Source: Acidobacteriota bacterium (lineage in GTDB: Bacteria; Acidobacteriota; Terriglobia; Terriglobales; Acidobacteriaceae). Taken from it: a stretch of 7,889 nt of DNA. A program made the position numbers and the translations under genes. The notes under the pieces were generated by a model, which saw only the letters and a list, made by a program, of their open reading frames with translations, had not been told where the DNA came from and searched no databases. Shown here piece by piece: positions 1 through 4,423 of the stretch; positions within the stretch are counted from its first letter, which is position 1; each line of letters opens with the position of its first letter. The DNA lies in NCBI GenBank assembly GCA_021781255.1, contig JAJXXG010001226.1, positions 1-7,889 on the forward strand, read 5' to 3'.

Positions 1-1
1 T

Positions 2-652
2 GAACTGGATGATAAGGGCATGGCCCTTATATATGTACCCGCTGAAGCAAAGGGTGTGAGCTTTGGAAAAAACGAGAAGAAAGCAGGTATGCAGGGAGAT
101 AAGAATTGCTCCATGTTCTTGGATGATGTAAGGGTACCAAGGGAGTTTAGGGCAGCAGGCCCCGGAGTCGATGCAGAACTTATGCACAATAATGTCTTGG
201 TAGCCAGAATCCTCACAGGTGCACTGGCTGTGGGCAATGCCCAGGGCGCCTTTGAGGCAGTCCTCAAATTCACAGGGGAAAGGGTAGTGGCGGATAAACC
301 CATTAGACAGCACTCCATATGTGCAGGGATGCTGGCGGATATGGCCATAGGTATAGAGACGGCAAGAAGTTACATCCTCTCTGTGGCGTACATGTATGAC
401 CATCCTGAGACATATGGCCCCCCAGTTTCCGATCTTTTGCTGTCCAGGGCAAGCATCGCTAAAGTCTACGCCGCTGATGTGGCAGTGATGGTCACCAACA
501 AGGCCATGGAGCTAATGGGTTCATACGGCTACGTCCGCGACTATGACGTCGAAAAATACTGGAGGGATTGCAAAATCATCCAGTTGTGGGAAGGGGGCGC
601 GCAACTCGGCAGATTCGACGTTTGCAGGGGTTACTACGATTGCAGCCTGTGA
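2..652 (+). CDS. Acyl-CoA dehydrogenase, C-terminal part (5' end outside the window)
   Basis: The reading frame is open from base 2 (E-L-D-D-K-G-M-A) with no start in view, so this is the last 216 residues of a protein of usually about 380. The ATG at 20 is internal. Members are flavoproteins that oxidise acyl-CoA thioesters to 2-enoyl-CoAs and pass electrons to ETF. The visible part covers the end of the middle beta domain (FLDDVRVP) and the C-terminal helical FAD/substrate domain, with MGSYGYVRDYDVEKYWRD and IIQLWEGGAQLGR. The Glu in WEGG sits where medium- and short-chain acyl-CoA dehydrogenases keep the catalytic base. The C-terminal wording reminds me of cyclohexanecarboxyl-CoA/aromatic-acid type dehydrogenases of anaerobes, but I cannot assign a substrate. 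Codon use is odd: 11 of its 12 arginines are AGA/AGG, against about 10 of 49 in the glycyl radical enzyme downstream. This suggests transfer or a chimeric assembly. Confidence 0.88.
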   Translation, partial: ELDDKGMALIYVPAEAKGVSFGKNEKKAGMQGDKNCSMFLDDVRVPREFRAAGPGVDAELMHNNVLVARILTGALAVGNAQGAFEAVLKFTGERVVADKPIRQHSICAGMLADMAIGIETARSYILSVAYMYDHPETYGPPVSDLLLSRASIAKVYAADVAVMVTNKAMELMGSYGYVRDYDVEKYWRDCKIIQLWEGGAQLGRFDVCRGYYDCSL

Positions 653-924
653 CCGCGAAGATGTGCTAGACGCAAAGACTCCGAAGGGGGCCCCGTGTTC
701 CCCCTTGGTTTGGCATGCATCTGCTGAGGTACGATCGCTGCGAAAATTGGCGTCATTTAGCCGCCCGGCATCTCGAAAGTAACTTGGGCTCGGCGAAGGT
801 AACAAGACGATCTCTTCTGGTCGACGATGCTGGCCAACAGTAAAACAAAGGTAAGCCCCACTATATCGTTTCGGGAAACGCTATCGCCCCTGAAGGGCCC
901 TTCCCAAATCTGGATGGGACAAAG
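653..924. other. Gene-free stretch between the acyl-CoA dehydrogenase and DUF2905 genes
   Basis: I find no credible gene here. The open frames crossing it are out-of-frame continuations of the dehydrogenase end and resemble nothing known to me. It holds the terminator-like hairpin at 681-708, a short dyad at 867-880 (CGTTT, CGGG loop, AAACG) and a 12-bp palindrome GAAGGGCCCTTC at 892-903. The last two lie just before the DUF2905 gene and could be operator-like or part of its leader. No convincing -35/-10 pair is visible. Confidence 0.6.
681..708 (+). terminator. Candidate rho-independent terminator of the acyl-CoA dehydrogenase gene
   Basis: A G/C-rich stem begins 28 bases after the stop codon. 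AAGGGGG (684-690) pairs with CCCCCTT (700-706), and an outer CC/GG pair (681-682 with 707-708) closes it across one bulged G. The loop is 9 bases. Only TTT follows (709-711), so the U-tract is short and rho-independent function is plausible rather than certain. Confidence 0.4.
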
Positions 925-1149
925 ATGCAGGATTTTGGAAAAATGCTGCTTGGACTCGGACTGCTGCTGGCGCTGATCGGCGCACTGGTGCTCGTGGCTT
1001 CGCGCATGGGCCTGCAGTTGGGACGGTTGCCCGGCGATTTTACCTACAAAGGCAGGAATGTCACTTTCTATTTCCCGCTGGGGACGTCGATTCTAATCAG
1101 CATCGTTCTTTCCGTCATTCTCTATCTCTTCTCGCGCTTTCGCCGTTGA
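925..1149 (+). CDS. DUF2905 family small integral membrane protein
   Basis: The 74-residue protein matches the DUF2905 pattern: a first membrane helix (about residues 7-26), a short loop with the family hallmark RLPGD (34-38), an aromatic FYFPLGTS segment (48-55), and a second helix (about 54-70) ending in a basic tail RFRR. Its length is normal for the family. Function is unknown for the whole family, and no catalytic residues are evident. The ATG at 925 follows GGATGGGAC at 912-920, a modest purine-rich ribosome-binding region. The upstream ATG at 914 is out of frame. The gene stands alone on the + strand and converges with the gene at 1246-1482, with a strong hairpin between them. Confidence 0.85.
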   Translation: MQDFGKMLLGLGLLLALIGALVLVASRMGLQLGRLPGDFTYKGRNVTFYFPLGTSILISIVLSVILYLFSRFRR

Positions 1150-1191
1150 CGCGGGAAGGCGGAAGCTCATTGCAGAGATTTTCGTTCAAAC

Positions 1192-1223
1192 GCCTCGATG
1201 CCGCCCGCAGGCGGCATCGAGGC
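1192..1223. terminator. Perfect 14-bp hairpin between convergent genes, probable bidirectional terminator
   Basis: GCCTCGATGCCGCC (1192-1205) and GGCGGCATCGAGGC (1210-1223) are exact reverse complements with a 4-base loop CGCA. The structure lies 43 bases past the DUF2905 stop and 23 bases past the stop of the gene on the other strand, the typical place for a shared terminator. Neither side has a clean run of T, so termination could depend on the stem alone or on Rho. The stem could instead mainly protect 3' ends. Confidence 0.55.
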
Positions 1224-1245
1224 ACAGAATGCGATTTGCGGCGCT

Positions 1246-1482
1246 TCAGATGCCGACACCGAACTCGCCGGCCTGCTGCTCGCCGGCGTTCGTGTAAAAG
1301 TCGTAGGGCGTGCGCTTCTTGAAGCGGTAACGGCTGCGCAGCTCGGCGCCCAAAAAAATCCCAATTGCGGTTACGGCCACTCCTACCGAAAACCACGTGA
1401 TGATGCGAAGTGCGGGAAATCCGGGTTTTTCCACTGTGGGTGTTTCTTCATTGAGGAGCTCAGTTTCGGGATTGTCGAACAT
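1246..1482 (-). CDS. Small single-span membrane protein of unknown function
   Basis: The 78-residue protein has an acidic N-terminal tail (DNPETELLNEETPTVEKP), one hydrophobic helix at about residues 27-47 (IITWFSVGVAVTAIGIFLGAE), a basic stretch RSRYRFKKR and a polar tail containing TPYDFYTNAGE. The positive residues after the helix suggest that the C-terminus stays in the cytoplasm. The ATG is well supported by AGGAGG at 1492-1497 (read on the - strand) with a 9-base spacer. It sits 88 bases downstream of the deaminase gene on the same strand and could share its transcript. A possible own -10 (TATCAT, 1508-1513 on the - strand) has only a weak -35. I do not recognise a named family. The helix, start signal and terminator position make a real gene likely. 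Confidence 0.72.
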   Translation of the reverse strand: MFDNPETELLNEETPTVEKPGFPALRIITWFSVGVAVTAIGIFLGAELRSRYRFKKRTPYDFYTNAGEQQAGEFGVGI

Positions 1483-1570
1483 GAAAAATAGCCTCCTACT
1501 GCCCTCAATGATAGCGCAGTTTGAGTTGATAGTGAGAAGAAGTCCCGTATGGTGGAAAAGCTGGCATTTA

Positions 1571-2605
1571 CTAAGTGGTTTCGATACGGGCGAGCCACGC
1601 GGTCTTTTCGTTTTCGGGAAGAAAGCTGGCGCGAATGGAATTGGCCGCGAGGTGGCGCAGCTCTTCGCGGGTAAATCCCTGTTCGATATGCGCGAGCAGG
1701 AACTCGTTAGCCAAGTCGGAGCCGAAGAGGGCGGGGTCGTCGGAGTTGAGCGTCACAAGCAGGCCAAGATCGAAGTAGCGGCGCAGAGGATGATCGGCAA
1801 AGGAGGGACATTCGCCGGTACGGACGTTGGAGGTGGGGTTCAGCTCGAGGGGGGTGCTCCGCACTTTTAGCTTTTGGAGGAGATTCATATCCTGAATCGC
1901 CGAAAGCGCATGGCCGATGCGCTCGGAGCCGATGGAGAGGGCTTCGCGGATGGCCTCGGGACCGGTGGTTTCGCCGGCGTGGGTAGTCAACCGCAGACCA
2001 GCCTGTGCGGCTTCAGCGTAGAGGGCGCGGAATGCCTCGGAGCCGCAAAGTCGCTCGTCTCCGCCGAGGCCGATGCCGATGATGGAGGGGTACTGCGGAC
2101 GCATTTCGGCGGCTTTACGGAAGACGCGATCGGCCTCCTCGACGGTGAAGTGGCGAACGGCGTCAAAGATCCAGTAGAGCGAAAGGTCCAGCTCGCGGGC
2201 AGCGCGCACCCGGGCGCGTTCCAGGGCAGCGAAGATGGGCTCAAAACATGCGGGATCGTGGTTGCGCCACATATAGATGACGCCGACTGAGATGTAGACC
2301 TCAGCGTGGACGACGCCCTGCGCGGCAAGATGCTGCATCATGCGCCAGGCGATCAGTTCGTAGTCGTCCGGGCCTGTGAGCAGGCGGGTGACGGCACGGA
2401 AAGCTTCAATGAATCCGGTGAAATCGGTGAAGCGATAGAGCGCCTCGGCATCCTGAAGAGTCAAGGGCCTGGCATCGTGACGGACGCTGAGCTCGACCAG
2501 CGTCGGGGGCAGGATGGTGCCTTCGAGATGCAGATGCAGCTCGGCCTTGGGCACGCGGCGGATGAATTCGCGGATCTCAGTCACAACTTCAAGATTAGAT
2601 GCCAA
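1571..2605 (-). CDS. add: Adenosine deaminase family protein (adenosine or aminodeoxyfutalosine deaminase)
   Basis: This 344-residue cytosolic zinc hydrolase has the normal length and all family motifs in order. These are AELHLHLEG with zinc ligands His24 and His26, the substrate glycines around GIGLGGDE (177-184), THAGE with His209 and the proton-shuttling Glu212, ERIGHA with His232, and NSDDPALFG with Asp289 (zinc) and Asp290. Such enzymes replace an exocyclic amino group by a keto group, as in adenosine to inosine in purine salvage. Some bacterial members of this subgroup act instead on 6-amino-6-deoxyfutalosine in menaquinone synthesis, and residues alone do not let me separate the two. 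The start is uncertain. No in-frame ATG precedes the HxH motif. TTG at 2605 has an in-frame stop 18 bases upstream and no clear Shine-Dalgarno, and GTG at codon 8 is an alternative. Confidence 0.9.
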   Translation of the reverse strand: MASNLEVVTEIREFIRRVPKAELHLHLEGTILPPTLVELSVRHDARPLTLQDAEALYRFTDFTGFIEAFRAVTRLLTGPDDYELIAWRMMQHLAAQGVVHAEVYISVGVIYMWRNHDPACFEPIFAALERARVRAARELDLSLYWIFDAVRHFTVEEADRVFRKAAEMRPQYPSIIGIGLGGDERLCGSEAFRALYAEAAQAGLRLTTHAGETTGPEAIREALSIGSERIGHALSAIQDMNLLQKLKVRSTPLELNPTSNVRTGECPSFADHPLRRYFDLGLLVTLNSDDPALFGSDLANEFLLAHIEQGFTREELRHLAANSIRASFLPENEKTAWLARIETT

Positions 2606-2671
2606 ACTGGATAGCCCGCACTACGACCAGAGCATTTTTGCTTCACGTGTCGACATTGCGGCATTGTGCAA

Positions 2672-2738
2672 GGTGGCTTTTCCTCTACGCCTGCGACGAA
2701 GACCTGTCGCAGGGGAGCCCGGCGAGGAAGAAGCCACC
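2672..2738 (-). other. Nested hairpin between the esterase and deaminase genes
   Basis: An outer stem pairs GGTGGCTTTTCCTC (2672-2685) with GAGGAAGAAGCCACC (2724-2738) over 14 bp with one bulged base (2730). Inside it, across a 4/10-base internal loop, CCTGCGAC (2690-2697) pairs perfectly with GTCGCAGG (2706-2713) around an 8-base loop. On the - strand it starts 49 bases after the esterase stop and ends 66 bases before the deaminase start. A transcription terminator without a U-tract, an mRNA-stabilising fold or a repeat-type element would all fit. I cannot tell which. Confidence 0.5.
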
Positions 2739-2787
2739 CGGCGCCCCGGTTTCAGTAAAGAGCAGAAGCGAAAATGCTGCAGCGGTC

Positions 2788-3846
2788 TCAGGATGCAGTA
2801 AATGCGCGGCGGATGGCCTCGTTCCAGGCCTGTTTGAACTGAATCGAAAGGCTTGCCTGGGGAATGAGGGCGTCAAAAGCGTGGAATGCGCCGGGGACCA
2901 GCGACAACTCAGTGGGCACGGCGGAGGCGATGAGGCGCTGAGCGTAGTCGATATCTTCCGGGGCAAAGAGGTCGATTGAGCCGACGCCGATAAAGGCCGG
3001 CGCAAGACCGGCGAGGTCGGCAACGCGCGCGGGCACGGAATTGGCAGGCACAGTGCTTGCTCCGGCGGGCACCCCAAGCAGCGCGGTCCAGCCGTAGCAG
3101 TTCATCTGGGGGGTCCAGATATATTTGCCGAATTGACTTGGAATCTGGCGGGAGGAGCCGGTGCGGTCATCGAGCATGGGATAGATAAGCACCTGGAGGC
3201 ATAGGGGAAACTCGCCACGATCGCGAGCGGCAATAGCCAGCGCAGCAGCGTGGCCTCCGCCTGCGCTCTCACCTTTCACGGCGATGCGGGTCGTGTCGAT
3301 GCCAAGCTCTTTGGCCCTCGAGTGCATCCAGCGGAGTGCAGCATAGTTGTCTTCAAGCGATCCCGGAAAATGGGTCTCCGGAGCTAGGCGGTATTCGACG
3401 GTAACAGCTACGCAATTATGCGTGGTCGCCAGGTCCTGGATCTCCCGGCGTGAGCTAAGCGCTGAGCCCAGAACGTATCCGCCCCCGTGCATGTGCAGGA
3501 CGGCGGGTTTGGATGCACCGGCGACGTCGCCGCAAACATACACCGTCACCTGTGGCGCACCGGTGGGGCCGGGAATCAGCTGTTCCCTGACCGCGGGTGT
3601 GAGCGTCGGGGGTGGGGTCGGGAAGCCGTGGTCACGCAGTTGCCTGAGCGTGGCGTCATCCAAGTGGCCGCCTTCTCCTGACGACTTGAGGAACTGTTCC
3701 AGGGCAGGGCGGAACTCGATGTTAACCAGGCTCATCGGATCAGCGGGAGCAGCGGGTGCGGGCGTCTGGGATTCAGCGGCGCGGGGCAGCACGGCGGCGG
3801 CAGCCAGGGTGCATCCCATGGAAAGAAGTTCGCGGCGTGTGATCAT
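2788..3846 (-). CDS. Exported alpha/beta hydrolase, hormone-sensitive-lipase (family IV) esterase
   Basis: The 352-residue protein has the family IV esterase layout. HGGGYVLGS (oxyanion hole, HGGG at 120-123) comes first, then GESAG with nucleophile Ser194, Asp292 in SIDLF, and His322 in GAFHAF, forming a complete triad. These enzymes hydrolyse short-chain acyl esters. The N-terminus MITRRELLSMG, followed by an alanine-rich hydrophobic stretch and an A/P-rich linker, is a twin-arginine (Tat) signal peptide. The enzyme is therefore probably exported folded, to the periplasm if the cell is Gram-negative. I chose the ATG at 3846 because it has GGAG 9 bases upstream and places the twin arginine at residues 4-5. 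The frame stays open to an ATG at 3945, but that start has no ribosome-binding site, would bury the signal peptide, and would include a tandem repeat. The substrate is unknown, and nothing nearby identifies it. Confidence 0.88.
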   Translation of the reverse strand: MITRRELLSMGCTLAAAAVLPRAAESQTPAPAAPADPMSLVNIEFRPALEQFLKSSGEGGHLDDATLRQLRDHGFPTPPPTLTPAVREQLIPGPTGAPQVTVYVCGDVAGASKPAVLHMHGGGYVLGSALSSRREIQDLATTHNCVAVTVEYRLAPETHFPGSLEDNYAALRWMHSRAKELGIDTTRIAVKGESAGGGHAAALAIAARDRGEFPLCLQVLIYPMLDDRTGSSRQIPSQFGKYIWTPQMNCYGWTALLGVPAGASTVPANSVPARVADLAGLAPAFIGVGSIDLFAPEDIDYAQRLIASAVPTELSLVPGAFHAFDALIPQASLSIQFKQAWNEAIRRAFTAS

Positions 3847-3855
3847 GAGGTTCAA

Positions 3856-3859
3856 CTCC
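3856..3859 (-). promoter_or_regulatory. Ribosome-binding site deciding the esterase start
   Basis: Read on the - strand, GGAG stands 9 bases before the ATG at 3846, whereas the upstream in-frame ATG at 3945 is preceded by CCCGTA with no purine-rich site. This, with the Tat signal peptide, favours the shorter protein. Confidence 0.55.
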
Positions 3860-3862
3860 ATC

Positions 3863-3898
3863 TTTGAGGTTGATGCCGGCTTTGAGGTCGATGCCGGT
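3863..3898. repeat. Tandem 18-bp direct repeat, two copies
   Basis: TTTGAGGTTGATGCCGGC (3863-3880) is immediately followed by TTTGAGGTCGATGCCGGT (3881-3898), differing at two positions. It lies in the leader of the esterase gene. If the longer start were used it would encode a doubled P-A-S-T-S-K. Confidence 0.8.
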
Positions 3899-4214
3899 TC
3901 CAGTGTAACCGGCGTGAGACGGCGCAGGGCTTTCCGGTATGGCATTACGGGAAAAAAGCACTCCTGGGCTCGGGATCGGCCGCATCCGCATGCGACGCGT
4001 TCCTGATGCTTCGGCCGAGAGCCTTACGCCATTGCCGTCGAGCCTGTTCCGTGCAAATCGCTGGTCAAATGCTCCGCAAATTCGGTTTTCTGAAGCCGCA
4101 AGATATTGAGGTAACCTGCGTGAAGTAAATACCCATCTGCGACTACATCAGAAGGACGGATTGACAGCGACCAAAAACCAGAATAAGAATGGCTCACCAA
4201 AGTTGAAGTATCCT

Positions 4215-4228
4215 GTATGCATGCATAC
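4215..4228. promoter_or_regulatory. 14-bp perfect palindrome, candidate operator
   Basis: GTATGCATGCATAC is its own exact reverse complement, centred about 200 bases before the glycyl radical enzyme start, in the divergent intergenic region. A symmetric GTAT...ATAC site suits a dimeric repressor or activator, and GntR-type regulators use sites of this general form. No regulator gene is present in the window to link it to. Confidence 0.35.
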
Positions 4229-4360
4229 CTGAGCACAAAAGTAGCAGGAAACGGTAGGTTAAATGGATATCCAGTTCGATTGTCGGGCTTCAAGCGCTGA
4301 CCAATGCATAGAGATACGAGCCGGGCGGCATTGGCGCGGCCGTCAACGCGGTGTCAATGC

Positions 4361-4403
4361 TTGGCACTAGCCAGTTCGCATCATAAGCCATTGTCATTAG
4401 GAT
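4361..4403 (+). promoter_or_regulatory. Weak candidate promoter region of the glycyl radical enzyme gene
   Basis: Two overlapping imperfect sigma-70-like pairs are visible: TTGGCA (4361-4366) with CATAAG (4382-4387, 15-base spacer), and TTCGCA (4375-4380) with TAGGAT (4398-4403, 17-base spacer). Neither is strong, which would suit an activated promoter. The gene's own ribosome-binding site is GAGG at 4415-4418, 5 bases before the ATG at 4424. Confidence 0.22.
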
Positions 4404-4423
4404 AAGTTTGAGAAGAGGGGCAT

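Larger units (their letters stand above)
3947..4423. other. Gene-free divergent region between the esterase and the glycyl radical enzyme
   Basis: I see no convincing gene. The region must hold the promoters of two divergent genes. Its core is poorer in GC: bases 4081-4320 count to 108 of 240, or 45%, against about 57-60% in sampled coding lines. An 89-codon open frame on the - strand (4024-4293) matches nothing I know and has no good ribosome-binding site. The region contains a 14-bp palindrome (4215-4228) and a TTGACA at 4161-4166 with an AAGAAT 18 bases later. Two GTCAAYGC copies spaced 11 bases apart (4342-4349, 4353-4360) precede weak promoter-like hexamers next to the gene. Confidence 0.55.

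Noticed and set aside
653..924. tRNA or other structured RNA gene in the spacer
   Set aside because: No cloverleaf arms or TTCGA-type T-loop with a matching acceptor stem could be found. Only short isolated dyads are present.
1397..2290. Two + strand open frames (1397-1870 and 1874-2290) opposite the deaminase
   Set aside because: Glycine/alanine-rich shadow translations without domains, while the - strand protein has every deaminase motif.
3347..4006. 219-codon open frame on the + strand opposite the esterase
   Set aside because: Low-complexity A/S/R/G-rich translation, antisense to a complete catalytic triad enzyme.
4362..4380. Sigma-54-like promoter (TGGCAC ... TTCGCA) upstream of the glycyl radical enzyme
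   Set aside because: The GG-to-GC distance is 15 bases instead of the required 12, and the second element is TTCGCA rather than TTGCA.
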